Positions 52,155-61,827 of a DNA stretch of 64,000 nucleotides are shown here, piece after piece. The stretch's first letter is position 1. Each line of letters starts with the position of its first letter. The position numbers and the translations under genes were made by a program. The stretch comes from Kribbella sandramycini (lineage in GTDB: Bacteria; Actinomycetota; Actinomycetes; Propionibacteriales; Kribbellaceae), in contig NZ_JABJRC010000002.1 of the NCBI RefSeq assembly GCF_013131805.1, forward strand, positions 310,001-374,000, in the 5' to 3' direction. The notes beneath the pieces are model-generated. The model did no database searches and was not told where the DNA came from. It saw only the letters and a program-made list of their open reading frames with translations.

Positions 52155-52765
52155 GATGCGTCTCCGGAGGAGTAGAAGGCGGTGGTGGCCTCGACTGCGG
52201 CTGCTACGTGGTGCGGATCGCCGCCGGCGGCCAGGTGGGCTCGGCCCCAGGCGGCTGCGCTGTGGCGGATGAACTCGTGGGGTTCGGGTGGGGTGGTGCC
52301 GGCGAACAGGTGGGTGAGGTTGCGGAGGGCGAGGTCCCAACCGACGCCGCCGGCGCCAGGGCCGTAGGTGGGGAGGAGAGGGTCGTCGAGGGTGGCCGTG
52401 TGGATCAGTTCGAAGTCGGTGTCGTCGGCGGGACCAGGGGACAGGTGGACTTCGACCTCGCTGCTGCCGGGGCGCGCGTCCGGTCCGTAGAGCCAGGAGA
52501 CCTTCAGGGACTGCGGTGGATCGCAGTGCAGGATGTCGCCGTACTCGCCGCTGGCCAGTTCGAACCGGCCGCCGGGGTGGAGATCGCCGGTGATCGGCTG
52601 TAGCCAGCGCGGGAGCCGGTCGGGGCTGGTCAGCGCGTCCCAGACGGCGTCGACCGGCGCGCGGTAGCGGCGCCGGAGTTCGATGGTGTACGCCTCGCCG
52701 GCGGGCAGGTTGCGCTTGCCCATGGCGCGGCGGGTGGCGGCCAGCTCGTCCAGTACGTCCTTCAC
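52151..52765 (-). CDS. SRPBCC/AHSA1-domain protein
   Basis: The 204-residue protein starts at GTG 52765. The AHSA1-type segment is clear: Y-R-A-P-V-D-A-V-W-D-A-L-T-S-P-D-R-L, then G-D-L-H-P-G-G-R-F-E-L and W-L-Y-G-P. A C-terminal extension of about 60 helical residues follows the core. In many actinomycetes such genes are paired with ArsR regulators, but none is present here. The 139-bp gap to the divergent methyltransferase has an AT-rich patch (near 52788-52808) that may carry promoters. Confidence 0.82.
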   Translation of the reverse strand: MKDVLDELAATRRAMGKRNLPAGEAYTIELRRRYRAPVDAVWDALTSPDRLPRWLQPITGDLHPGGRFELASGEYGDILHCDPPQSLKVSWLYGPDARPGSSEVEVHLSPGPADDTDFELIHTATLDDPLLPTYGPGAGGVGWDLALRNLTHLFAGTTPPEPHEFIRHSAAAWGRAHLAAGGDPHHVAAAVEATTAFYSSGDAS

Positions 52766-52904
52766 GCGCAGATCGTATCCGCGGCCACTTATATAAAGCA
52801 ATCCTGATATGGAGCGTTGCGTCCCCGGCAGTGCGTCCGGGAACTCTCTTGCCGATTGCGCAAGTCGGTATGCCCGAAGCGCATCCCAAGTCCAATCTGA
52901 CGGT

Positions 52905-53690
52905 ATGACACATGGGCATGGGCAAGCGGAGATTCTCGAGCTGGATGCGGAGGTGCTTCGCGAGCAGACCGCCGGGATCGTCAGTTGGCTGCCGGTGGAG
53001 CAGGAGCCGCGGGAGATTGTCGACCTGGCGGCGGGCACGGGCGCGGGGACGTTCGCGTTGCTGGAGCGATTCCCCGCGGCTCAGGTGACTGCGGTGGATG
53101 CGTCGGCTGCGCATTTGGAGCAATTGCGGGCGAAGGGCGGCGGGGTGCGGACCGTGGTGGCCGACCTCGACGACGAGGTCTGGCCGGAGCTGGGGACGCC
53201 GGAGCTGGTGTGGGCTTCGGCGTCCATGCACCACCTGGCTGACCCGGACGCCGCGCTGCGGAAGGTGCGGGCGTTGCTGGCGCCGGACGGGCTGTTCGCG
53301 GTGGTCGAGGTGGCTGGGCAGCCACGGTTCCTGCCGGGGGATGCGGTGGAGGAACAGTTGCACGCCGCCGCCGACCGGCTGCACGCCGACCAACTGCCGC
53401 ATCGTGGGGCGGACTGGGGACCGATGTTGCGCAAGGCAGGTTTCACCGTCGCCGCCGAGGTGACGATCGATGTCGAGATCGAGGGCTCCCGGACGCCGGG
53501 CGTCGGCCGCTACGCTCTGGGCGTGCTGTCGCGCCTGCGCCACAGCCCAGCTGTCGCAGAACTCTCAGCCGAAGACCTCACCGCGCTCGACCAACTGCTC
53601 GACACTGCCCATCCGCACAGCCTGCTCCGTCGTACCGACCTCGTGCTCCACACCCAACGCAGAGTCTGGGCCGCCCACCGGGAGAACTGA
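52905..53690 (+). CDS. class I SAM-dependent methyltransferase
   Basis: A 261-residue protein from ATG 52905. The SAM-binding motif I is V-D-L-A-A-G-T-G-A-G-T, motif II is V-T-A-V-D-A-S, and a later A-S-A-S-M-H-H-L-A-D-P fits the UbiE/Methyltransf_11/12 type. The substrate cannot be inferred. Its TGA shares a base with the ATG of the GH32 gene (TGATG), an odd partner for a methyltransferase. Confidence 0.88.
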   Translation: MTHGHGQAEILELDAEVLREQTAGIVSWLPVEQEPREIVDLAAGTGAGTFALLERFPAAQVTAVDASAAHLEQLRAKGGGVRTVVADLDDEVWPELGTPELVWASASMHHLADPDAALRKVRALLAPDGLFAVVEVAGQPRFLPGDAVEEQLHAAADRLHADQLPHRGADWGPMLRKAGFTVAAEVTIDVEIEGSRTPGVGRYALGVLSRLRHSPAVAELSAEDLTALDQLLDTAHPHSLLRRTDLVLHTQRRVWAAHREN

Positions 53691-55255
53691 TGACCGAAGT
53701 GCCGCTGGAAGGGGAGTTCCGGATCGAGCGGGACTTCATCGCGTACGCCGTGGCCGGCGGCGACTACGAGTACGTGACCTGCCTCAACCTGCTGGTGGAC
53801 GGCGTCGTCGTCCGCACGGTGACCGGGATGGACAGCGAGACCCCGGTCCCGGGTAGCTGGAACGTCACCGACCTGGCCGGCCGGAAGGCACAGCTGCAGG
53901 TTCGAGATGTGCAGGTGGCGCACGTCGTTCAGACCGATGATCCGGCGGTCCCGCCCGTGCGGGGGCCGGCGCCGTACGGGGAGCGCCACCGGCCGCAGTT
54001 CCACTTCACCGCGAGGCAGTTCGCGATGCAGCGGCTGAACCCGGGGATGCGCCAGGAGGGCTGGCTGAACGACCTCAACGGCCTGGTCTGTTACGAGGGC
54101 GAATACCATCTGTTCGCGCAGCGCTGGAACAAGTGCTGGATCCATGCCGTCAGCAACGATCTCGTGCACTGGGAGGAGCTGGAGCCCGCGTTCTTCGAAG
54201 AGGCGCTGGACATCGGCGTCCAGTCCGGCTCGGTCGTCATCGACTACGGCAACACCTCAGGCCTGTCTGACGACGCGGCCAACCCGGCGATGGTCGCGTT
54301 CTGGTCCCGGAACGACAACCAGAGCCAATGCCTGTCGTACAGCCTCGATCGCGGCCGCACCTGGCAGCACTATCCGGGCAACCCGATCATGGTCAAACCC
54401 GAGCGCGACCCGAAGGTCTTCCGCTACGGCAGTCACTGGGTGATGTTCCTGTACGGCGACCAGCAGTACTACATCCTGACCTCGACGGACCTGTTGCACT
54501 GGACCGACACCGGCAACGTCATCCCGAACAGCTTCGAATGCCCCGACTTCTTCGAGCTGCCGCTCCCCGACGGGACGCGCAAGTGGGTCCTGGTCCGCGG
54601 CGACGGCCGCTACTCGATCGGCAGCTTCGACGGCCGGCAGTTCACCGAAGAGAGCGACCAGCTCCGCTCCGACTCCGGCGCCAACTTCTACGCGACCCAG
54701 ACCTGGAACAACACCGAGACCGGTGACGGCCGGCGCATCCAGGCTGCCTGGATGCGCGACGGCGTCTACCCCGACATGCCCTTCAACCAGCAGGTGACCT
54801 TCCCCTGCGAGCTCACCCTCCGCCCGATGGACGGCGTCCCCCGCCTGTTCCGGAACCCGATCGCCGAGCTCGCGACGCTGCGCTCCGGCACGACCCACTG
54901 GTCCGGCAAGGTCGACCTGGCCCACCAGCTCACCACCGAACCCGCCGAGCTCGACCTCGAGCTCGAGACCGACCTCCCCGCCGACGTCACCCTGACCATC
55001 GACGTCTCCGGCACGCCGATCGACCTCACCCGCAGCCAGATCGGCGACGCACGGCTGTCCGGCCGGCTCCGTACCCTCCGCGTCCTGATCGACCGGACGT
55101 CGATCGAGGTGTTCGCCAACGACGGCGAGGTCTCCGTCTCGCGCTGCTACCTGCCCACCGGCGCCGGGATCGTGCTGAGGTCCACCGCCGCCGTGCAGGT
55201 GGCGGTGGACCTCCACACCCTCAGGTCGATCTGGGAGTCTCAGGTCACGGCGTGA
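53690..55255 (+). CDS. glycoside hydrolase family 32 protein
   Basis: A 521-residue protein without signal peptide. An N-terminal domain of about 95 residues precedes the five-blade propeller. GH32 catalytic blocks are visible: W-L-N-D-L-N-G (nucleophile Asp near 128; the usual block is WMNDPNG), R-D-P-K (stabiliser, near 241) and E-C-P-D (acid/base Glu, near 283). The C-terminal beta-sandwich begins near 390. It probably hydrolyses beta-fructosides such as sucrose, inulin or levan oligomers inside the cell. No fructose transporter is adjacent. It converges on the beta-helix gene with an 11-bp overlap. Confidence 0.88.
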   Translation: MTEVPLEGEFRIERDFIAYAVAGGDYEYVTCLNLLVDGVVVRTVTGMDSETPVPGSWNVTDLAGRKAQLQVRDVQVAHVVQTDDPAVPPVRGPAPYGERHRPQFHFTARQFAMQRLNPGMRQEGWLNDLNGLVCYEGEYHLFAQRWNKCWIHAVSNDLVHWEELEPAFFEEALDIGVQSGSVVIDYGNTSGLSDDAANPAMVAFWSRNDNQSQCLSYSLDRGRTWQHYPGNPIMVKPERDPKVFRYGSHWVMFLYGDQQYYILTSTDLLHWTDTGNVIPNSFECPDFFELPLPDGTRKWVLVRGDGRYSIGSFDGRQFTEESDQLRSDSGANFYATQTWNNTETGDGRRIQAAWMRDGVYPDMPFNQQVTFPCELTLRPMDGVPRLFRNPIAELATLRSGTTHWSGKVDLAHQLTTEPAELDLELETDLPADVTLTIDVSGTPIDLTRSQIGDARLSGRLRTLRVLIDRTSIEVFANDGEVSVSRCYLPTGAGIVLRSTAAVQVAVDLHTLRSIWESQVTA

Positions 55256-58200
55256 CCGGTACGTTCGTCAGCCCTGTTTGGGCGTTCTGGACGGTGTTGG
55301 AGGCGTGGACGACGTTCGGGTCCGCGCTGCACTTCGACGTCGACGAGATGAAGATCGCGTACTTGCCGGCGCCGCCCAGGTTCGACGAGTTGTTCCGCCA
55401 GACGTTGCCGCAGCCGTTCAGGAACGACGGCGTCGTCGACGGATTGTGCGTCTCGTAGCCGTTCGCGAACGTGCCGGGGGAGGAGAACGTCCCGGTGTTG
55501 TTCTCGATGACGTAGTCGAAACCCTTGACGTCGACCCAGGAGTCGGCCGAGTTGGCGCCGGAGATCCCGCGGCCGTTGAAGGCGTTCCCGCGGATGACGC
55601 CGCCCGACGTGCCCTCCTTCACGTCGATGGCCTCGGCCGCGATGTTCGGGCCCAGCTGGTTGTCGAGCACCTGCACCCGGTCGGACTTGTCGACCCCGCC
55701 GGAGTTGCCGTGGCAGTTCCAGTTGGAGCCCGCCGAGCCGATGTAGACGCCCTCGCCGTACCCCTGCTGCACCAGCCCGGCGTCGGTGATCACCGAGTTC
55801 TTGATGACGCCGTCCGCCGACGAGCGCCGGAAGTGCACGGCCTCCTCATCGGTGTGGTGGACCGACACGCTGTCGATCGTCACGTGGTGCGAGTTGTCCA
55901 GCACGATGCCCTTCTTGGAGTCCTGCACCGTGAACCCGGTCAGCTTCCAGTACGGCGCTCCGAACAGCCACAGCCCGTACCCGGAGTCCCACCCGGACGT
56001 CGGCGCCGGGCAGGACGGCGCCGTCCCGGTCGGCCCGGCGTTGATCAGGACGGCGGACCGCGGCCCGGTCAGCGTGATCGGCGCCGACGCGGTGCCGGCC
56101 CGCTGCGTGAGAAACGCGCCGCGGTACTGCCCGGCCGCGAGCCGAATGGTCTGCCCCGGCTGCGCATTGGCCAGCGCCGCCTGCAACTGCGCAGCCGTCG
56201 AAACATCAACAGTAGAACCGCCGCCACCGGAGGAGGTGGTCACGTTGAGTGCTGAGCTCGGCCCCGATTGGTTGCCGGCAGCATCGTGCGCGCGGACGGC
56301 GTACGAGTAGCTCGTCGACGCGCTCAGCCCGCTGTCGGTGTGGTTCGTCCCGGTGACCGTCGCCACCGCCTCGCCGTTGCGATGAACCACGTAGCCGGTG
56401 ACGCCGACGTTGTCGGTCGACGCATTCCAGGCGAGGGTCGCGCTGGACGCCGTCGTACCGGTGCTGCGCAGCCCGCCCGGCACGCTCGGCGCGGTGGTGT
56501 CACCGCCGCTGCCGCTCGTTCCCCAAACCTCGAAGTCGAACAGCGAGTACCCGTACGCCGTCCCACGCGCGGTGCCGTTGATCCGGACGTACCGGGCCGT
56601 CCCGCTCACCGGGATCTCATCGACGCCGCCGTCGCCAGTGGTTGTCGAGAAGGCATTGGTCCACGACGTCCCGTTCGACGAGAGCTGGACCTGGTACGCC
56701 TTCCCGTACGCCGCCTCCCAGTTCAGCTTCACCCGGGTCAGGCTCGCGGCCGAGCCGAGGTCGACCTGGATCCACTCCGGATCGGTGCCCTCCCGCGATG
56801 CCCACCGCGTCGTCGCGCTCGCGTCGACGGCCAGCCCAGCCTCGAAACCGGCGCCCTCGACGGACGACGCCGTCGCCGGCTTGCCCCGGGACAGCAAGGT
56901 CTCCGCCGTCCCTCCGCCCGACTGAGTCGTGGCGGCGGCCGCGTTGCTCACCGTCGACTGGTTGCCTGCGGCATCCTTCGCCCGAACGGTATAGCTGTAC
57001 GTCGTCGCTCCGGCCAACCCGGTGTCGGCATAGGTTGTCCCGGTGCTGCTGCCGACCACGGTCCCGTTGCGGAGTACGTCGTACCCGGTCACGCCGACGT
57101 TGTCGGTTGCCGCGTTCCACGCCAGCGCCACGCTGCTCGACGTCGTCGAGGTGGAGCGCAGGTTGCTCGGCGTGCTCGGCGCGGTGGTGTCGTCGCTGCC
57201 GCCGCCGCCCGGGTTCCGGAGGAAGAGCGAGCCGGAGGCATCGGTTCGCGTTGCGTTCACGCCGCCGTTCGGCGCGGTGTAGTCGGCGGTCTCCCGGCTG
57301 GCCCAGTCCGGGATGGTTGCGCCGTTCACCGCGAGGTGCTGGAACTTCGTCGCGTCGGCCGAGCTGCTGCCGAACTGGTAGACGCGCTGCCGGTCCGGGT
57401 AGTAGCTCTGGTACGTGCCGTTCTCGGTGGTCTGCTTGCTGAGCGCGTTGTTGTAGACGACGTTCTGCGGTCCGCTGGATCCGGACCACTTGATCGCCTT
57501 CGGCCCCGCGGCCCACCAGATCGGCCACCAGGTCGAGTCGTCCGGGCCCCCGCCGCCCTCGTCGCCGCAGTTGCTCCGGCAGTTCTTCGACGCGTGCTCG
57601 AACGGGATCCGGACGGTGTTGTTCTCGAACAGGTTGCGCCGCTCCCAGCCGCCGTGCACGTTCAGGTCCGAGTCGAAGTCGTTGCCAATGGCCACGTTGT
57701 TCGACGCCGACCACTGGAAGGTGAAGTGCCGCAGGTTCCGGGTGGTGTTGTAGGCGTACAGCGAGTCCCAGACCCGGGAGCCGCGCAGGTAGCCGTTACC
57801 GCCCTTGCCCTTGTTCCAGGCGCCGTCGAGCTGCGATTCCTGGACCTGGATGTTCTTCGCGCTCTCGGTGACGATCGGGTGCGACCCGGTCATGTCGGTG
57901 CCGACGCGGCGGATCCAGCTGTTCACGGCCCACTTCAGCACGATGCCGTGCATCTCGTACTCCGGCGCCATGTTGCCGTAGTTGTGGACGGCGTCGGCCT
58001 TGTTCAGGTTGTACGTGCCGCCGGCCAGTTTCGGCATCCCGGTCATGTCCTGGGTGATGCTCAGATCCTCGATGCCGACGCCGAGGATCGGCTTCAGCGG
58101 CGTCACCCGGCTCGGGTACACCGTCCCGCCGATGGCGGCCGAGCCATCCGCCGTGGAGTTCAGCGGTACGTCGTACTCGAGCGGTTTGTCGATCGTCAGG

Positions 58201-59144
58201 TTCCGCCCGGCGGTGTCGACCGCGCTGATCTGGAAGATCTGCTGCCGCATGTGCAGGTTCTGGTACTTCGTCGCGTCGGTGACGGTCTGCTGCTGGTAGA
58301 ACTTCGCCGTGTTCGCCGCACCGACCCAGAGGTAGTTGCCGGCCTTGAAGAGCGCCATGTTGGCGTTCGCCGCCAGCTTGAGCTGGGTCGTGCCGATGGC
58401 TGACCCCTCCCGCAACGGGACGCCGCCGGCCCAGTGCTGGTTGACGCTGCCCTCGAACAGGTCCTTCCGGTTCGCCGGCGCCGACGCGTAGTCCGCGGCG
58501 TACCTGGGTGCCACCTCGCGGCTCTGGACGCGGAACAGGCCGCGGCCGGGCCAGATCCACCCACTCGTCCCGGCGCCGTGGGTCATGGCGTCCTTGTCCC
58601 AGTCGCTGCCGTCCGGCGTGAGCTTGTCGTACCGGGTGTTGACGTCGGGCCGGAAGACCAGCGTCGTCCGGCCCTGGCCGGCGCCCTTGATCAGCAGGTA
58701 GCTGGCGTCGAGCCCGAGCTGCCGGGTGACCGTGATCCGCCCTTCCGGCAAGGTGATCTGCGACAGCTTGGTGTACCCGGCGGACGGCGTGCACTGCGTC
58801 CGGATCGCATCGATCGCCGCCTGTAGCCCACTCGTTGCGTCGCTGCCGTCCGCGCGGACGCCGTACTGCGAGGCCAGTTCGGCCGCCGTCACCTGGCAGT
58901 TCGCGTCGGGATTGATATCGGCCGGACCGGGCAGCGCCGCGCCGCCCCGATACCCCGCTTTGCTCCAATCCGGCAGGCCGGCGACAGGCGCTCGCCGATT
59001 GGCACTCGTCAGATCCGGAACGGCAGTCGCGGCACTGGGCGCGGCCTGTGCCGGACCGGCCACGGTCACGCTGGTGAGCAACCCGCTGAGCAGCGCGAAC
59101 GCACCGGCCGCGGCCAGTCGCCTTCGATAGTCGGTGAACGCCAT
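55245..59144 (-). CDS. large secreted double beta-helix protein with FN3 and F5/8-type carbohydrate-binding domains
   Basis: A 1299-residue protein. The signal peptide ends near A-Q-A-A-P (residue 35). A first right-handed beta-helix (about 90-640) has pectate-lyase-like repeats (N-V-V-Y-N-N-A-L and N-L-F-E-N-N-T-V). Then come FN3, an F5/8/CBM32 discoidin domain (A-S-S-V-E-G-A-G-F-E-A-G-L-A-V-D), a second FN3 and a second beta-helix (about 985-1299). The last has V-D-V-S-T-A-A-Q-L-Q-A-A-L-A as its start and N-S-V-I-T-D-A-G in the coils. It is probably a polysaccharide lyase or hydrolase for plant or microbial glycans; the specificity is unknown. Confidence 0.85.
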   Translation of the reverse strand: MAFTDYRRRLAAAGAFALLSGLLTSVTVAGPAQAAPSAATAVPDLTSANRRAPVAGLPDWSKAGYRGGAALPGPADINPDANCQVTAAELASQYGVRADGSDATSGLQAAIDAIRTQCTPSAGYTKLSQITLPEGRITVTRQLGLDASYLLIKGAGQGRTTLVFRPDVNTRYDKLTPDGSDWDKDAMTHGAGTSGWIWPGRGLFRVQSREVAPRYAADYASAPANRKDLFEGSVNQHWAGGVPLREGSAIGTTQLKLAANANMALFKAGNYLWVGAANTAKFYQQQTVTDATKYQNLHMRQQIFQISAVDTAGRNLTIDKPLEYDVPLNSTADGSAAIGGTVYPSRVTPLKPILGVGIEDLSITQDMTGMPKLAGGTYNLNKADAVHNYGNMAPEYEMHGIVLKWAVNSWIRRVGTDMTGSHPIVTESAKNIQVQESQLDGAWNKGKGGNGYLRGSRVWDSLYAYNTTRNLRHFTFQWSASNNVAIGNDFDSDLNVHGGWERRNLFENNTVRIPFEHASKNCRSNCGDEGGGGPDDSTWWPIWWAAGPKAIKWSGSSGPQNVVYNNALSKQTTENGTYQSYYPDRQRVYQFGSSSADATKFQHLAVNGATIPDWASRETADYTAPNGGVNATRTDASGSLFLRNPGGGGSDDTTAPSTPSNLRSTSTTSSSVALAWNAATDNVGVTGYDVLRNGTVVGSSTGTTYADTGLAGATTYSYTVRAKDAAGNQSTVSNAAAATTQSGGGTAETLLSRGKPATASSVEGAGFEAGLAVDASATTRWASREGTDPEWIQVDLGSAASLTRVKLNWEAAYGKAYQVQLSSNGTSWTNAFSTTTGDGGVDEIPVSGTARYVRINGTARGTAYGYSLFDFEVWGTSGSGGDTTAPSVPGGLRSTGTTASSATLAWNASTDNVGVTGYVVHRNGEAVATVTGTNHTDSGLSASTSYSYAVRAHDAAGNQSGPSSALNVTTSSGGGGSTVDVSTAAQLQAALANAQPGQTIRLAAGQYRGAFLTQRAGTASAPITLTGPRSAVLINAGPTGTAPSCPAPTSGWDSGYGLWLFGAPYWKLTGFTVQDSKKGIVLDNSHHVTIDSVSVHHTDEEAVHFRRSSADGVIKNSVITDAGLVQQGYGEGVYIGSAGSNWNCHGNSGGVDKSDRVQVLDNQLGPNIAAEAIDVKEGTSGGVIRGNAFNGRGISGANSADSWVDVKGFDYVIENNTGTFSSPGTFANGYETHNPSTTPSFLNGCGNVWRNNSSNLGGAGKYAIFISSTSKCSADPNVVHASNTVQNAQTGLTNVPVTP

Positions 59145-59175
59145 TACAAGGGCCTCCTGCGATTGGGGCGGGGGA

Positions 59176-59190
59176 GGGAAGCGCTTTCCC
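59176..59190. promoter_or_regulatory. LacI-type operator upstream of the beta-helix gene
   Basis: GGGAAGCGCTTTCCC is an inverted repeat with one mismatched pair around a CG centre, the classic style of LacI-family sites. It lies 32 bp before the beta-helix start codon, where binding would block elongation. Confidence 0.65.
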
Positions 59191-59208
59191 GTGCGTCATA
59201 GTGGACTG

Positions 59209-59225
59209 TTAGGAAACTTTCTTAA
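59209..59225. promoter_or_regulatory. second palindrome in the beta-helix/chitinase intergenic region
   Basis: TTAGGAAACTTTCTTAA pairs at seven of eight positions about its central C. Sites of the type TTAGGAAA-n-TTTCCTAA precede many actinobacterial glycosidase genes (recalled, not searched) and are thought to bind a carbohydrate-responsive repressor. It could serve the beta-helix gene, the chitinase gene, or both. Confidence 0.55.
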
Positions 59226-59368
59226 TGGATGGTCAGCGAGGCTAGACCGCCCTCCCGTGCCCCGCAAGACCTCGGCCCGCATTCATCGCAAGTCCTTGAG
59301 CTCTTGACTGGAAAGACTATTTATAGAAACTTGCTTTTTAATATCTGAACAGTTGCCCGGAGGCACCC

Positions 59369-60937
59369 ATGATCCGCCCCAGATCACGTGTACTGCTTGC
59401 CGTTCTCGCCCTCCTCGCCTTGCTGGTCCCGCTCGCGCCGCCGGCGACGGCGGCGGGTTCCGTGACTGCGACGTACTCCTTGGTCGGCGAGTGGGACGGC
59501 AACTTCCAGGCCGCCTACACCGTCACCAACGGGACGCCGGCCACCATCAGCAGTTGGCGGGTCGAGTTCGATCTTGCCGCCGGGACGAACCTCACCAGCT
59601 CGTGGGACGCCGTCGTCACCCGCACCGGGAATCGCGTCGTCGCGGCGAACGCGAGCTGGAATGCTCCGCTGGCCGCTGGTCAGACCGCGACGTTCGGCTT
59701 CATCGCGCGCGGCCCGGCGCGGCCGGCCAACTGCCGGGTCAACGGCGGTCTGTGTGAAGGGGGAGCGGGAGACACCAGCGCACCGACTGCGCCCGGCAAT
59801 CTGCGGGTGACGGGGACGAGTACGAGCACGGTGTCGCTGGCCTGGAACGCATCGACTGACAACATCGGCGTCGTTGCCTACGACGTCTACTCCGGCAGCA
59901 CGCAACTGATCACCACCGACGCCACCACCGGGACGGTCGGCGGTCTGACCCCGGGAACGACGTACACGTTCACGGTTCGCGCGCGGGACGCGGCGGGTAA
60001 CTCGTCGCCGGCCGGCAACGCGGTCACCGCGACGACCGTCTCCGGTCCGGCCGGGTCGCTGCTGCCGGTGGCGCCGTACGTCGACATGGGCGCCTGGCCG
60101 ACGCCGTCGCTGACTGCGATGGCGAGCGCCGGCAACCTGCGCTCGTTCACGCTCGGCTTCATCACCGGCTCTGGTGGCTGCAAGGCGAGCTGGTTCGGCG
60201 CCTACGATCCGCGGACGGCGTGGGGCAAGGACCAGATCGACGCGATCCGGGCCCGTGGCGGTGACGTCAAGATCTCCTTCGGCGGTGCGGCCGGTAGCGA
60301 ACTGGCACAGGTCTGTCCGTCGGCGGAGGCGACCGCCGCGGAGTATCAGGCGGTCGTCGACGCGTACCAGTTGCGCTACCTCGACCTGGACATCGAGGGT
60401 GGAGCAGTGGCGGATCCGGTGTCGATCGCCCGCCGCTCCCAGGCGTTGTCGATCCTGCAGCGCAACCGGCCCGCGCTGAAGATCTCGCTGACGCTGCCGG
60501 TGCTGCCGGAGGGCCTGGACGCGAACGGGTTCGCCGTCCTGAAATCGGCGCGCGACCACGGCATCGCCCTCGATGTCGTGAACATCATGGCGATGGACTA
60601 CAACCGGGCCGCGGGCAACTACGGCGACTTCGCCGTCCAGGCCGCGCAGAGCACCTTCGGCCAGATCAAGTCGCTCTGGCCGGCCCTCACCGATGCCCAG
60701 GCCTGGCTCAAGATCGGCGTCACGCCGATGCTCGGGCGCAACGACGACGGCGGGACGTTCAGCCAGGCGCACTCCGCCCAGCTGGTGAACTTTGCCCGCG
60801 GCAAGCATCTCGGGATGCTCTCGTTCTGGGAGATGACCCGGGATCGCGATGCCTGTAACGGAACCCTGGTGAACTGCACCAATGTGCCGCAGGCGCCTTA
60901 CGAGTTCAGCAAGATCTTCGCCGGGTACACCGGCTGA
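59369..60937 (+). CDS. secreted chitinase, GH18 with CBM2-like and FN3 domains
   Basis: A 522-residue protein. The signal peptide ends near A-T-A-A-G (residue 29). A CBM2-like domain (30-130) has W-D-G-N-F-Q-A and S-S-W-R-V-E-F, then FN3 (about 138-225), then a GH18 barrel (230-522). The catalytic D-x-D-x-E motif is D-L-D-I-E with the acid near Glu343. M-A-M-D-Y-N and the end W-E-M-T-R-D-R-D are typical of the small ChiC/ChiD-like GH18 group. It degrades chitin outside the cell. It is divergent from the beta-helix gene, with shared palindromes in the gap. Confidence 0.93.
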   Translation: MIRPRSRVLLAVLALLALLVPLAPPATAAGSVTATYSLVGEWDGNFQAAYTVTNGTPATISSWRVEFDLAAGTNLTSSWDAVVTRTGNRVVAANASWNAPLAAGQTATFGFIARGPARPANCRVNGGLCEGGAGDTSAPTAPGNLRVTGTSTSTVSLAWNASTDNIGVVAYDVYSGSTQLITTDATTGTVGGLTPGTTYTFTVRARDAAGNSSPAGNAVTATTVSGPAGSLLPVAPYVDMGAWPTPSLTAMASAGNLRSFTLGFITGSGGCKASWFGAYDPRTAWGKDQIDAIRARGGDVKISFGGAAGSELAQVCPSAEATAAEYQAVVDAYQLRYLDLDIEGGAVADPVSIARRSQALSILQRNRPALKISLTLPVLPEGLDANGFAVLKSARDHGIALDVVNIMAMDYNRAAGNYGDFAVQAAQSTFGQIKSLWPALTDAQAWLKIGVTPMLGRNDDGGTFSQAHSAQLVNFARGKHLGMLSFWEMTRDRDACNGTLVNCTNVPQAPYEFSKIFAGYTG

Positions 60938-60942
60938 TCGGA

Positions 60943-61827
60943 CTACTCGCTGAGCTTGAACGTCGCTGACGTGACCAGTTCGGCCAGCTGCGCGCTGGTG
61001 AAGATCGGTTGCGTCAGCGGCGGCTTGCTCTGCCGCTCGAACTTCCTGGACTGCGCGAGGATGACGACCGTCCCGTCGTCGTGCCGGTAGCTGGCCCACT
61101 GGTCGAAGTCGCCACCGCCCTTGGTGGTCACCACGCCGACCTTCTTGCCGCCGGCATCCACGACCTTGCAGCTGCCGCTGCCGCCCCAGAACTGCTTGGC
61201 CAGCTTGCACGGCTCGATCGCGCCCTTGCCGTTGGGCGTAGTGGACTGCACTCTGAGCTGGCCGACCTTGCCGTCGTGCTCGACCGGGATCGTAGCGGCG
61301 TACTCCCAGTAGTCGGGTTCGCCGTCGCTGGAAGCGTACTGCGCCTGCGGGTTCCGCAGCGGCTCGCCGTCGGAGTCCTTCAGATCAGGGGCCGTGAAAC
61401 GCTCCGGAACCGCAGAGCTCAGGTCTTCCAGCAGCTTCGTCACCCGGACCACGCGCGGCCCGGCGGACGCCGTCCGGTCGGTCTGTCCCTCTGGCCACGG
61501 GTCGCCGCTCTTGCGGGCGGACGGCGCCTTCGACGGCGCGGTGGACGCCGCCGGCTCGGACGTCTCGCTCGACGGATGGGGCGACGGCGTCCCGCCGGCC
61601 GCGACCAGGTCGCCCACCTGTCCACCGGGGTCGCGACTCCCCAGCAGCTGGGGCGCCAAGGCGATCCCGGCAACCAGCGGTACGACGGCGATCCCCGACC
61701 AGGTCAGCCGACGCCGGCGGCGAGCTGTACGGCCCCGCTTCAGAGCGCTCGACGAATCCATCGACGGTGGTGGGGTCGTACGCTCCATGACGTCCCGCAG
61801 TCCGCGGTTGAGTTCCTCTTCGGTCAT
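60943..61827 (-). CDS. membrane-anchored partner of the ECF sigma factor
   Basis: A 294-residue protein; its ATG overlaps the sigma gene stop as ATGA. The N-terminal cytoplasmic part of about 40 residues (E-E-L-N-R-G-L-R-D-V-M-E-R) is followed by one helix (about 43-60), a Ser/Pro/Ala linker and an extracellular domain of about 170 residues with two cysteines (E-P-C-K-L-A and G-S-C-K-V-V). This is the usual layout of proteins encoded after SigE-type ECF genes. It may act as an anti-sigma or sensor, but no zinc anti-sigma motif is present. Confidence 0.78.
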   Translation of the reverse strand: MTEEELNRGLRDVMERTTPPPSMDSSSALKRGRTARRRRRLTWSGIAVVPLVAGIALAPQLLGSRDPGGQVGDLVAAGGTPSPHPSSETSEPAASTAPSKAPSARKSGDPWPEGQTDRTASAGPRVVRVTKLLEDLSSAVPERFTAPDLKDSDGEPLRNPQAQYASSDGEPDYWEYAATIPVEHDGKVGQLRVQSTTPNGKGAIEPCKLAKQFWGGSGSCKVVDAGGKKVGVVTTKGGGDFDQWASYRHDDGTVVILAQSRKFERQSKPPLTQPIFTSAQLAELVTSATFKLSE

